Source: an uncultured Fretibacterium sp.
GTDB taxonomy: Bacteria > Synergistota > Synergistia > Synergistales > Aminobacteriaceae
Reading direction: 5' to 3'
Length of the DNA stretch: 21,931 bases
NCBI GenBank assembly: GCA_937915835.1
Contig: CALGHA010000098.1
Location: 1-21,931, forward strand
The first letter of the stretch is position 1. Every line of letters begins with the position of its first letter. Both the position numbers and the translations under genes were made by a program. Positions 1 through 7,968 of the stretch are shown here, piece after piece. Under the pieces are notes generated by a model. It saw only the letters and a list, made by a program, of their open reading frames with translations, searched no databases and was not told the origin of the DNA.

Positions 1-1
1 T

Positions 2-511
2 AACTCGGCTCATCTCTCAGGCTGTCAGATTATCAGCGACAACAATAAATATTGCATTAATGCGATTGAGCGCGTAATAAAACGTTTTCGGAAAAACTCA
101 CGCCACTTAATACGCGGCTTCAACGGGAGCATGTTAGACCGAATGAAAATGTTGGGATTAGGCGGAATTTACATAAACGGCTCCGACGATGAATTTATGC
201 ATGAAGCGTTTCAAAACGGCCTCGTAATCTCCGCAGGCTCAGGGGAAAACTTAATGCCTCCGTTACGTGGAATAAGTCAGCTTGTTTCTCATGGCTTGAG
301 CGTTGCAGAAGCTCTGAGTATTTACACTTGGTCGGCCTCATGGAACGGGAGTTGTGAATCTCGTCGCGGTGAACTTGCTTTAGGCAATGACGCGGATATT
401 GTGATACTTGAACAGGATCCGTTTTTGGTGAGACCTGAAGAGATTGCCGGAATTGACGTAACTATGACTTTTTGCGCAGGCTGTGTAGTTTATGACTCTG
501 GAGTAATATAA
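2..511 (+). CDS. YtcJ-like amidohydrolase, C-terminal part (5' truncated by window edge)
   Basis: The reading frame is open from base 2 to the TAA at 509-511, so the gene began before the window; the ATG at 131 is internal. The visible ~169 residues match the end of the Amidohydro_3 (YtcJ-like) family: a PLRGI segment, a SVEEAL-like SVAEALSIYT stretch, then the closing beta-strand region with GELALGNDADIVILEQDPF and a final TFCAGCVVYDSG strand. Family members are metal-dependent hydrolases of C-N bonds with poorly defined substrates. By eye several usual active-site positions look changed: the family RHxIEH segment reads RHLIRGF, and the GSD before the PLRGI segment reads GSG. This copy may therefore be inactive or divergent. 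malQ starts 24 bases downstream and may be co-transcribed, although no functional link is evident. Confidence 0.75.
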   Translation, partial: NSAHLSGCQIISDNNKYCINAIERVIKRFRKNSRHLIRGFNGSMLDRMKMLGLGGIYINGSDDEFMHEAFQNGLVISAGSGENLMPPLRGISQLVSHGLSVAEALSIYTWSASWNGSCESRRGELALGNDADIVILEQDPFLVRPEEIAGIDVTMTFCAGCVVYDSGVI

Positions 512-535
512 ATTTTTTAAGGGGGAAAATTTTTC

Positions 536-2050
536 ATGACAAAGAAAAGAACGCGTTCTGCGGGAATTTTGTTGCCGATTACGTCGCTTCCTTCTGATTT
601 TGGGATTGGTGATTTCGGGCCTGAAGCTTTGAAGTTTGGGAAATTTCTTCATGCTGCTGGTCAATCGATGTGGCAGGTTTTACCGATGACGACTATTGAT
701 CCTAATTGCGGGAATTCTCCGTATAGTTCTACATCTGCGTTTGCCGGGAATTATTTGCTGGTCAGTCCAGAATTGTTAATCGACGAGGAATTATTGACAC
801 ATGATGAGCTGAAGAAGATTGCGTCGAAATATGATTTCACGAAAAATCCCGTCAAAGTTGATTACGAGCAGGCCAGAGAGTTTAAGACTGAAATACTCAA
901 CACGGCCTATAAACATTGCATGAAAAACGACAAGAGCGATTTTGAAGCGTTCGTGGAAAAAACGGAATGGCTGAAGGATTTTGCGTTATTCAGCGTGATT
1001 AAGCAAGTTCAAGGGGGCGCAGCTTGGTTCAATTGGCCGGATGACTTAAAGTATCGAGAGCAAGAGTCCTTGAGAAAATTTGAGGCTGAGTATTCGGAGG
1101 AAATTGCGAGACAGGAATTTTATCAGTATGTATTTTTCTCACAGATTAAGGCTCTTAAGGATAAATTGAACGCTCTTGATATTGAGTTAGTTGGTGATAT
1201 TCCGCTTTATGTTACCCGAGACTGCGCGGATGTTTGGCAAAACCCAAAATATTTTAACCTCGACGAGAATTTGACCCCGATAACAGTTGCAGGAGTTCCT
1301 CCGGATTATTTCAGTGCGACCGGCCAATTATGGAGAAATCCGACATACAGATGGGACGTGATGGAACAAGATAATTTTTCATGGTGGCTCAAGAGGATAA
1401 AAAATTTGCTCTCAATGTTTGACCGAGTTCGCATTGACCATTTCAGGGGATTAGTGGCTTACTGGTCTATTCCTTACGGTGAAGAGAGTGCTATGAATGG
1501 CGAATGGGTAAAAGTTCCGTACGAGAAATTTTTTGCGTGTCTGAAAGAGAATTTTCCGGAAATGCCGTTTTGGGCTGAAAACTTAGGAATAATTACGCCT
1601 GACGTTGAAGAATTGCGAAAAGATTATAATCTTCCCGGAATGCTTGTACTTCATTTTGCGTTTGAAAATCCTGCCGATAATCCTTACGCTCCGCATAATC
1701 ACACACGAGACAGCGTAGTTTACACGGGAACTCACGACAATAATACATCGCGGGGCTGGTTTGACAATGACGCTACGGAAGATGCGATTAAGAATTTTGC
1801 GTCTTACATTGGCCGGGACGTAATGGACGGATATATTTTCACGTCGGAAGTTACGAGATTGGCTGTGAGTTCAGTAGCTGATACGGCGATTATTCCCATG
1901 CAGGATTATTTGAGGCTTGGAGCTGAAGCGAGGATAAATGTTCCGTCGACACCTTCGGGCAATTGGTCATGGAGGATGCTTAAAGACGCGATACCTGACG
2001 GATTAGCTGACAGGATAAAGGCGGCTTGCAAGCTCTACGGAAGAATATAG
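536..2050 (+). CDS. malQ: 4-alpha-glucanotransferase (amylomaltase, GH77)
   Basis: Transfers alpha-1,4-glucan segments between maltodextrins in the cytoplasm and so takes part in maltodextrin or glycogen turnover. The 504-residue length is normal for the short bacterial GH77 form. The N-terminus has the ILLPITSLPS and WQVLPM motifs. The catalytic set is visible: the nucleophile Asp of RIDHFRG at about residue 301, the acid/base Glu of AENLG at about 348, and the stabilising Asp of GTHDNNT at about 401. The family VAGVPPDYFS motif is near residue 251. The ATG is preceded by AAGGGGG with a 10-base spacer, which fixes the start. It lies 24 bases after the amidohydrolase gene and is followed by a hairpin terminator. 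No other maltose or glycogen genes are present in the window. Confidence 0.96.
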   Translation: MTKKRTRSAGILLPITSLPSDFGIGDFGPEALKFGKFLHAAGQSMWQVLPMTTIDPNCGNSPYSSTSAFAGNYLLVSPELLIDEELLTHDELKKIASKYDFTKNPVKVDYEQAREFKTEILNTAYKHCMKNDKSDFEAFVEKTEWLKDFALFSVIKQVQGGAAWFNWPDDLKYREQESLRKFEAEYSEEIARQEFYQYVFFSQIKALKDKLNALDIELVGDIPLYVTRDCADVWQNPKYFNLDENLTPITVAGVPPDYFSATGQLWRNPTYRWDVMEQDNFSWWLKRIKNLLSMFDRVRIDHFRGLVAYWSIPYGEESAMNGEWVKVPYEKFFACLKENFPEMPFWAENLGIITPDVEELRKDYNLPGMLVLHFAFENPADNPYAPHNHTRDSVVYTGTHDNNTSRGWFDNDATEDAIKNFASYIGRDVMDGYIFTSEVTRLAVSSVADTAIIPMQDYLRLGAEARINVPSTPSGNWSWRMLKDAIPDGLADRIKAACKLYGRI

Positions 2051-2063
2051 AAACACACAAAAA

Positions 2064-2095
2064 CTCCCAGACAAACTTTAATCTGGGAGCTATTA
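2064..2095. terminator. hairpin terminator after malQ
   Basis: CTCCCAGA at 2064-2071 pairs with TCTGGGAG at 2082-2089 (8 bp, 10-base loop). The plus-strand tail is only moderately T-rich (CTATTATT). Read on the minus strand the hairpin is followed by TTTTTG, a better U-tract, although both flanking genes are on the plus strand. Confidence 0.6.
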
Positions 2096-2143
2096 TTACA
2101 AACTTTTTCAATTTCCTTTTACTTTCAGGCATTTTGTAATGTG

Positions 2144-2149
2144 TATAAT
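2144..2149 (+). promoter_or_regulatory. -10 box of the AraC regulator gene
   Basis: A perfect TATAAT ends 7 bases before the ATG at 2157. The predicted transcript would start at or next to that ATG, which lacks a Shine-Dalgarno sequence. No convincing -35 box is visible. Confidence 0.45.
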
Positions 2150-2156
2150 ATTTCAC

Positions 2157-3107
2157 ATGGACGCAAAAATTATGCAGTATCTCACAGTCATAACTGATGA
2201 GGAAAAAAATATTCTCGCCGGCCGAAAATTAATCGACCGAAATATTTATATGACCTCAGACCGAGATATTATCAGCGGCGATAAACTCCTTCCACGAGGC
2301 AAAAGCATAATGATACGCCCTCATACACGATTTATTCATTTTCCAGAACATACTCATGATTACGTCGAGTTCGTTTACATGTGTCAGGGAAAAACTCATC
2401 ACGTCATAAACGGCACGAATATAAATCTCAAGCAGGGTGAATTATTAATGCTCGGTCAAAACGCTAAACAGGAAATTTTCCCGGCCGGTGAAAGTGATAT
2501 CGCCGTAAATTTTATCGTTAAACCGGATTTTTTCAGCGGAATATTGGCTTTTCTTGGCAATGAAGAAACTCCGTTAAGACGTTTCGTTTTGAGCTGCATA
2601 ACCGGTGAAAGCGAGACAGGATATTTATATTTCAAAGTTGCAGAAGTCTTACCCGTTCAAAATCTCGTCGAAAATCTTTTGTGGACGTTAATCACAAATC
2701 CTTCGAATAAACGCGGAATTTATCAGCTCACAATGGGCCTGCTCTTCGTTGAACTTCTTGAATGCACTGACACTCTCGAATTTTCTTATGAGGAGCAAAG
2801 TATCTTAATGAAAGTTCTGCGTTATATCGAGGAAAATTACAGAACCGGCAGCCTTCAGGAAATCGCAGATAATCTTCATTATGGACATACTACGCTTTCA
2901 CGTCTTGTTTCACGGGAGATGCATAAAAGTTTTACGGAGCTTATTCAGGAAAAAAGATTGTCTCAAGCCGCCTGGTTCCTTCTTAATACGAATAAACGAA
3001 TTGACGAGATTGCTCACTTAGTAGGTTATGAGAACATGAGCCACTTTCATAACTTGTTCAGAAAACTTTACGGCAAATCTCCAAAACATTATAGGGATTG
3101 CACATAA
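2157..3107 (+). CDS. AraC-family transcriptional regulator, probable rhamnose operon regulator
   Basis: The N-terminal half looks like a cupin ligand-binding domain (HFPEHTHDYVEFVYMCQG, then a KQGELLML strand). The C-terminal ~100 residues form a standard AraC double helix-turn-helix: LQEIADNLHYGHTTLSRLV is the first HTH, and IDEIAHLVGYENMSHFHNLFRKLYGKSPKHYR is the second HTH with its signature. The frame also has an ATG at 2139, but a perfect TATAAT overlaps that stretch, so I favour the ATG at 2157, giving 316 residues. Neither start has a good ribosome site. The gene lies on the same strand just upstream of the rhamnose operon, so it is the natural candidate activator responding to rhamnose. 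It could be a RhaR/RhaS functional analogue, but the ligand cannot be read from the sequence. Confidence 0.88.
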   Translation: MDAKIMQYLTVITDEEKNILAGRKLIDRNIYMTSDRDIISGDKLLPRGKSIMIRPHTRFIHFPEHTHDYVEFVYMCQGKTHHVINGTNINLKQGELLMLGQNAKQEIFPAGESDIAVNFIVKPDFFSGILAFLGNEETPLRRFVLSCITGESETGYLYFKVAEVLPVQNLVENLLWTLITNPSNKRGIYQLTMGLLFVELLECTDTLEFSYEEQSILMKVLRYIEENYRTGSLQEIADNLHYGHTTLSRLVSREMHKSFTELIQEKRLSQAAWFLLNTNKRIDEIAHLVGYENMSHFHNLFRKLYGKSPKHYRDCT

Positions 3108-3330
3108 TCATTATTTTTATGAGGAAAATTACATAGAATAAATTACACAATAAATGAAAAATTTACAGTTTTTGCAAGTTTTAATACACATGAAATCTTC
3201 AGCATAGAATGATACTTTTTACGTGCAACTTGTTATTGCAAAACTAATCTCTCAGCTTCATAATTACATCATTCAAATTTCCACACAACTAAATAAATTT
3301 ATTACAGCTACAGCAGAGGAGTATATTAAT
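3108..3330 (+). promoter_or_regulatory. rhamnose operon control region
   Basis: A 223-base AT-rich gap holds the likely promoter and operators of the rhaB operon. A TTGCAA half-site lies at 3172-3177. A TGCAA/TTGCA inverted repeat with a 7-base spacer lies at 3224-3240. The TTGCAA copies at 3172 and 3236 are in the same orientation, 64 bases apart (about six helical turns). TAGAAT at 3205-3210 could be a weak -10 box with no good -35, as expected for an activator-dependent promoter. The 12-base palindrome AATAAATTTATT at 3292-3303 is probably only AT-rich chance. Assignment as AraC-type operators is inference. Confidence 0.4.
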
Positions 3331-4605
3331 ATGAAGTATTTTCTTGCTGTTGATATTGGAGCATCTTCGGGCCGTCATATTCTTGGTTGGCTTGAGGACG
3401 GAAAAATTTTAACGCGTGAGCTCTACAGATTTCCGAACGGCGTAAATGAACTCGACGGACATTTGACATGGGATATTAACGCTCTCTTTTCGCACGTCAA
3501 ACACGGAATTGATGAAGCGTTGAAGAATTATCCTGAGATTGTCAGCCTCTCAATTGACACTTGGGGAGTTGATTACGTCCTCATGAAGAATGACGCTGAA
3601 GTTCTGCCGTGTTATGCATATCGTGACACTCGAACTCAAGAAGTTATTGACGAGGTTCACGCGAAAATTTCATTCGATGAGCTTTACAGGAGAACGGGTA
3701 TTCAGTTTCAGCCGTTCAACACAATCTATCAGCTTTATTCGGACAAGAAAGCCGGAAGACTTGAAGGAGTTACGGACTTCCTGATGATGCCGGAATATTT
3801 GCTCTACAAACTTTGCGGCGTAAAAGCTCACGAATACACTAACGCTACGACCGGCGGAATGATTAACGCTCAAACCGGCCAATTCGACACGGAAATAATT
3901 AACAAGCTCGGACTTCCTCAAAATTTATTCTGCAAACTCTCTCAGCCCGGAACGATCATAGGGAAATATCAAGGAATTGACTGCGTTTTATGTGCAAGCC
4001 ATGACACAGCAAGCGCGGTTGAAGGTATTCCGATGGAAGGCGACGAAATTTATATCTCGTCAGGAACTTGGAGCTTACTCGGAGTGAAAATTCCTAAGCC
4101 AATAACTACACCTGCAAGCATGGCCGCTAATTTCACGAATGAAGGCGGAGTTAATTACACTCGTTATCTCAAGAATATTATGGGAATGTGGCTGATTAAT
4201 CGGCTTCGTGATGAACTTTGTCCGGGAAAAGATTTCGGGGAAATTGTGAAGGAAGCTGAAGCAAGCAATTTTGATGAAGCTGTCGATGCTAACGATGAAA
4301 TTTTCTTGGCTCCTGAGAGCATGAAGGGAGCTTTTGACGCGAAATTAACGAGTTCACCGAAAAACTCAGCGGACTATTTCAGGTGTGCTTACAGGTCATT
4401 AGCTTTAACGTATAAACGAGCTGTTGACGAAATCGAAGCAAGCACAGGCAAAAAGTATAACGCAATTTACATTGTCGGCGGAGGAGCTAAGAACAAATTC
4501 TTGAACTCACTCACTGAACAGGCGACGGGTAAAAAAGTTATTGCCCTTCCGATTGAAGCTACAGCATTAGGCAATCTCAAAATTCAAATCGACGCAAAAA
4601 TATAA
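3331..4605 (+). CDS. rhaB: rhamnulokinase (short C-terminus)
   Basis: Phosphorylates L-rhamnulose to L-rhamnulose 1-phosphate with ATP. FGGY-kinase motifs are clear: VDIGASSGR at residues 7-15, the catalytic Asp in CASHDTASAV at about 225, SSGTWSLLG at about 243-251, and the nucleotide-binding VGGGAKNKFLN at about 382. The start chosen is the ATG at 3331 because CAGAGGAG lies at the right distance upstream; the frame stays open back to a GTG at 3223, but that extension lacks homology and a ribosome site. The protein is 424 residues, whereas E. coli RhaB has 489. It stops a few residues after the conserved EATALGN motif, so the usual terminal helices are absent. Readthrough of the stop adds only a few unrelated residues, so this is not a simple frameshift. 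It is the first gene of the operon. Confidence 0.93.
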   Translation: MKYFLAVDIGASSGRHILGWLEDGKILTRELYRFPNGVNELDGHLTWDINALFSHVKHGIDEALKNYPEIVSLSIDTWGVDYVLMKNDAEVLPCYAYRDTRTQEVIDEVHAKISFDELYRRTGIQFQPFNTIYQLYSDKKAGRLEGVTDFLMMPEYLLYKLCGVKAHEYTNATTGGMINAQTGQFDTEIINKLGLPQNLFCKLSQPGTIIGKYQGIDCVLCASHDTASAVEGIPMEGDEIYISSGTWSLLGVKIPKPITTPASMAANFTNEGGVNYTRYLKNIMGMWLINRLRDELCPGKDFGEIVKEAEASNFDEAVDANDEIFLAPESMKGAFDAKLTSSPKNSADYFRCAYRSLALTYKRAVDEIEASTGKKYNAIYIVGGGAKNKFLNSLTEQATGKKVIALPIEATALGNLKIQIDAKI

Positions 4606-4655
4606 CGTGTTATATTTTGTGGATAAAAAATTTTTAACGGAGGCGAAATAATTTC

Positions 4656-5912
4656 ATGAGTTACGAAGAAGCAAAGAAGAAGTATGCTGCATTAGGCGTT
4701 GACACTGACGCGGCGATTAAGAAGCTAAAGGACGTTCCTGTTTCGTTACATTGTTGGCAGGGCGATGACGTTCGAGGATTTGACACTGACCCTAACAAGC
4801 CTTTGACGGGCGGCATTCAGACGACAGGAAATTATCCCGGACGCGCGAGGACTCCTGAGGAATTAATGGCTGACTTGGACGAGGTTATGAGCTTAATTCC
4901 CGGAACTCCCAAGATGAATTTACACGCCAGCTACGCAATCTTCGAAAATGGTGAATGGGTTGACCGCGATAAACTTGAGCCGAAACATTTTGCTAAATGG
5001 GTTGAGTTCTGCAAAGAAAGAAAGCTCGGCTGTGACTTTAACCCGACGTTTTTCTCACATCCGAAATGCGACCCGTTAACTCTTGCGTCACCGAACGAAG
5101 ATACTCGCAAGTTCTGGATTGAGCACGGCAAGGCCTGTATTCGTATCAGTAATTATTTTGCTGAAGAATTAGGGCAGCCATGCGTAATGAATATCTGGAC
5201 AGGCGACGGCTTCAAAGATGTTCCGGCAGATAGAATTGGCCCGAGAGTTCGTTATCGTGAAGCAATCGACGAAATTTTGACCGAACCTTACGACTTCAAG
5301 AAAGTAAAGCCTTGTGTTGAGAGTAAAGTTTTCGGAATTGGCGTTGAAGCGTACACCGTCGGAAGTGCCGAGTTCGCTTTGAGTTATGCCGCAATGAACA
5401 TGTCTAAGTGCATTCCGCTTATGGATAACGGACATTATCACCCGACCGAAGTTGTGAGCGACAAGATACCGGCATTGCTTGCTTTCTTCCCGGAGATTGC
5501 GTTACACGTAACCCGGCCAATTCGTTGGGATTCGGATCACGTAGTTTTGTTCGATGACGAGACGAGAGAGATTGCGCGTGAGATCGTGAGATGCGGAGGA
5601 CTTGAGGGAAAAGTTAATATTGCCCTTGATTATTTCGACGCGTCAATTAACAGAATTTCAGCTTGGGCAACAGGTTATCGCAACTTCCAGAAGGCATTAT
5701 TATTCGCACTCCTTCAGCCAAACGCAAAGTTAAAAGCTATGCAGGATAACAGCGAGTTCACAAAGTTAATGGTTGCTCAGGAAGAGTTAAAGGTTATGCC
5801 GTTCGGTGATGTCTGGGATGAATACTGCAAATTCTGCGGAAAACCTTTAGACGGCGAATGGTTCCCGGAAGTCGAGAGATACGAGCGCGAAGTGTTAAGC
5901 AAGAGAGATTAA
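4656..5912 (+). CDS. rhaA: L-rhamnose isomerase
   Basis: Interconverts L-rhamnose and L-rhamnulose, the first committed catabolic step, as a cytoplasmic metal enzyme. The 418-residue length matches the family. Recognisable blocks are the N-terminal VSLHCWQGDDVRGFD, GGIQTTGNYPGRART, KMNLHASYAIF, DFNPTFFSHPK, the metal-site block MDNGHYHPTEVVSDK, HVTRPIRWDSDHVV, and the C-terminal VMPFGDVWDEYC. The ATG follows an ACGGAGG site. The AT-rich sequence before that site (4625-4637) is the same 13-mer found before the binding-protein gene. It lies 50 bases after rhaB in the rhamnose operon. Confidence 0.98.
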   Translation: MSYEEAKKKYAALGVDTDAAIKKLKDVPVSLHCWQGDDVRGFDTDPNKPLTGGIQTTGNYPGRARTPEELMADLDEVMSLIPGTPKMNLHASYAIFENGEWVDRDKLEPKHFAKWVEFCKERKLGCDFNPTFFSHPKCDPLTLASPNEDTRKFWIEHGKACIRISNYFAEELGQPCVMNIWTGDGFKDVPADRIGPRVRYREAIDEILTEPYDFKKVKPCVESKVFGIGVEAYTVGSAEFALSYAAMNMSKCIPLMDNGHYHPTEVVSDKIPALLAFFPEIALHVTRPIRWDSDHVVLFDDETREIAREIVRCGGLEGKVNIALDYFDASINRISAWATGYRNFQKALLFALLQPNAKLKAMQDNSEFTKLMVAQEELKVMPFGDVWDEYCKFCGKPLDGEWFPEVERYEREVLSKRD

Positions 5913-5934
5913 ATTTTTACGGAGGGTTAAAACT

Positions 5935-6747
5935 ATGAAGGATATATTAACAGCTCCATTCCTTATCGAAATGGTGAGGACTACTACTAACATGTACGAT
6001 CACGGCTGGGATGAACGCAACGGCGGCAATATCTCGCTCATGCTTTCTGAAGAAGAAGTTGCAGAATACGGCGATGTTAAGAGAGTTTTGCGGACAATTC
6101 CGACCGGCTTTAATGCTCCAGAACTTGACGGTAAATATTTTCTTGTCACTGGAACCGGCAAATACTTTAAAAATGTTCAGTATGCTCCGGATGTAAATTT
6201 AGGTCTGGTTAAAATTGTAGATGGTGGTGCTAACGCTCAGCTTTTATGGGGTTTCACTGACGGCGGAAAATTCACGAGCGAGTTTCCTGCACACATGATG
6301 AGCCATGCCGCGAGATTGGCCGTTAATCCAGCTAATAGAGTTGTAATGCATTGCCACCCGACAAATTTACTTGCGATGACATACGTTCACTCACTCGACG
6401 AGAAGGCCTTCACACGTACTTTATGGCAGATGTGCACTGAATGTATAGTTGTGTTTCCTGACGGCGTAAACGTTCTCCCCTGGATGCTCTGCGGAACTAA
6501 CGAAATCGGCGAAGCTACTGCGGAGAAAATGAAGACAGCTCGGCTTGTAGTCTGGTCACAGCATGGATTATACGGGGCCGGAGTTGATTTAGATGAGGCG
6601 TTCGGGTTAATCGAGACTGCGGAAAAAGCGGCAGAAATTTACATGAAGATTGCTCATCTCCCGTTAGTCAACACAATCACAGATGACCAAATGCATTTAC
6701 TCGAAGGCAGATTTGGCGTTAAGGCCCGTGAAGGGTATTTATCATAA
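5935..6747 (+). CDS. rhaD: rhamnulose-1-phosphate aldolase
   Basis: A class II, zinc-dependent aldolase that splits L-rhamnulose 1-phosphate into dihydroxyacetone phosphate and L-lactaldehyde. The zinc ligands of the E. coli enzyme have clear counterparts: the HCH pair in VVMHCHPTN (about residues 139 and 141) and the His of WSQHGLYGAG (about 210). The catalytic Glu lies in TSEFPAHMMSH (about 116). The N-terminal GWDERNGGNIS and VTGTGKYF motifs bind the phosphate. The 270-residue length is normal. The start follows ACGGAGGG by 9 bases, 22 bases after rhaA and 18 before fucO. Confidence 0.97.
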   Translation: MKDILTAPFLIEMVRTTTNMYDHGWDERNGGNISLMLSEEEVAEYGDVKRVLRTIPTGFNAPELDGKYFLVTGTGKYFKNVQYAPDVNLGLVKIVDGGANAQLLWGFTDGGKFTSEFPAHMMSHAARLAVNPANRVVMHCHPTNLLAMTYVHSLDEKAFTRTLWQMCTECIVVFPDGVNVLPWMLCGTNEIGEATAEKMKTARLVVWSQHGLYGAGVDLDEAFGLIETAEKAAEIYMKIAHLPLVNTITDDQMHLLEGRFGVKAREGYLS

Positions 6748-6765
6748 AAGGAGGATTTTGTCATA

Positions 6766-7914
6766 ATGGCAGATCGTATCGTTCTTAACAACATTTCGTA
6801 TCATGGCAAGGGAGCAATCGCTAACATTCCTAATGACCTTAAGGCTCGCGGCAAAAAGAAAGTCTTCGTTTGCACCGACGCAAGTTTAGTGAAGTTCGGA
6901 GTTGCGCAAAAAGTTACGGAGCTTCTCGACAATGCCGGAATTGCTTACGAGGTTTACAGCGACATTAAGCCTAATCCGACGATTGAGAACGTTCAAAATG
7001 GAGTTGCGGCATTCAAGAAGGCTGAAGCTGATTCAATCGTAGCAATCGGAGGCGGTTCAGCAATGGATACGGCTAAAGCTGTCGGAATTATCATCAACAA
7101 TCCCGAATTTGCAGACGTAAGAAGTCTTGAGGGGGTTGCTCCGACTAAAGCACACGCGGTATTCACAATTGCAGTGCCGACGACAGCAGGAACAGCGGCT
7201 GAAGTTACTATTAACTATGTCATTACTGACGTTGAGAAGAAGCGTAAATTTGTCTGTGTTGACACGAATGATATTCCTGAAATCGCGGTAGTTGACCCCG
7301 ATATGATGTCGTCAATGCCCAAAGGTTTAACGGCTTCTACAGGAATGGACGCTCTCACTCACGCAATCGAGGGTTATATCACGAAGGGACATTGCGCAAT
7401 CTCTGACATGTTCCACTTGAAAGCAATTGAACTCATCAGTCACAGTTTACGCGGAGCAGTTGCCGGAACTCCAGAAGGACGCGAAGGAATGGCACTCGGT
7501 CAGTATATCGCGGGAATGGGTTTCTCGAACGTTGGCTTAGGAATTGTTCACAGTATGGCTCACGGACTTTCAGCACTCTATGACACTCCACACGGCGTGG
7601 CCTGCGCAATAATCCTTCCGTATGGTCTTGAGTATAACGCTCCGGTAGCAGGAAAACGTTATCGCGCGATTGGTCAGGCAATGGGCGTTGAAGGTATCGG
7701 CGCAATGACTGACGATGAGGCAACACGGGCAACTATTGACGCAGTGAAGAAGTTATCTGCTGATGTGGGGATACCTGCGGATCTGAAAGGCATACTGAAG
7801 GATGAAGATGTGCAGTTTCTCAGTGATAGTGCGTTTGCTGATGCCTGCTGCCCCGGTAATCCCAGAGATACGAACGTTGAGGAGATAAAGGCACTCTATA
7901 GAAGTATGATGTAG
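6766..7914 (+). CDS. fucO: lactaldehyde reductase (iron-dependent 1,2-propanediol oxidoreductase)
   Basis: Reduces the L-lactaldehyde made by RhaD to 1,2-propanediol with NADH, which regenerates NAD under anaerobic conditions. It belongs to the group III iron-containing alcohol dehydrogenases. The nucleotide-binding GGGSAMDTAK is at residues 95-104. The four iron ligands fall at Asp195, His199 (MDALTHAIEG), His262 and His276 (VHSMAHGLSALYDTPHG), each within one residue of the E. coli FucO positions. At 382 residues it matches that enzyme's length. AAGGAGG lies 11 bases before the ATG. A GC-rich hairpin lies just after the stop codon, before the ABC transporter genes. Confidence 0.96.
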   Translation: MADRIVLNNISYHGKGAIANIPNDLKARGKKKVFVCTDASLVKFGVAQKVTELLDNAGIAYEVYSDIKPNPTIENVQNGVAAFKKAEADSIVAIGGGSAMDTAKAVGIIINNPEFADVRSLEGVAPTKAHAVFTIAVPTTAGTAAEVTINYVITDVEKKRKFVCVDTNDIPEIAVVDPDMMSSMPKGLTASTGMDALTHAIEGYITKGHCAISDMFHLKAIELISHSLRGAVAGTPEGREGMALGQYIAGMGFSNVGLGIVHSMAHGLSALYDTPHGVACAIILPYGLEYNAPVAGKRYRAIGQAMGVEGIGAMTDDEATRATIDAVKKLSADVGIPADLKGILKDEDVQFLSDSAFADACCPGNPRDTNVEEIKALYRSMM

Positions 7915-7920
7915 TTATTG

Positions 7921-7944
7921 ACCCCCTGACATAAGCCGGGGGGT
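7921..7944 (+). other. intercistronic hairpin between fucO and the ABC ATPase gene
   Basis: ACCCCC at 7921-7926 pairs with GGGGGT at 7939-7944 (6 bp, 12-base loop). There is no U-tract after it, so it is unlikely to be a full terminator. It may stabilise the upstream message or lower downstream expression. The same ACCCCC could instead pair with the GGGGGT at 7957-7962, which is the ribosome site of the next gene. Confidence 0.5.
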
Positions 7945-7968
7945 ATCATATAGAAAGGGGGTTAAACC

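Noticed and set aside
3223..3330. Upstream extension of rhaB from a GTG
   Set aside because: The added 36 residues lack family similarity, the GTG has no ribosome site, and the ATG at 3331 has CAGAGGAG at good spacing and starts the conserved FGGY domain.
7436..7732. Minus-strand open frame of 98 codons inside fucO
   Set aside because: It is rich in Arg and Pro as expected for an antisense shadow of a coding region, with no recognisable domain and a complete fucO on the other strand.
7921..7944. Rho-independent terminator splitting the rhamnose operon
   Set aside because: The 6-bp stem is followed by ATCATATAG with no U-tract, and the transporter genes clearly continue the pathway.
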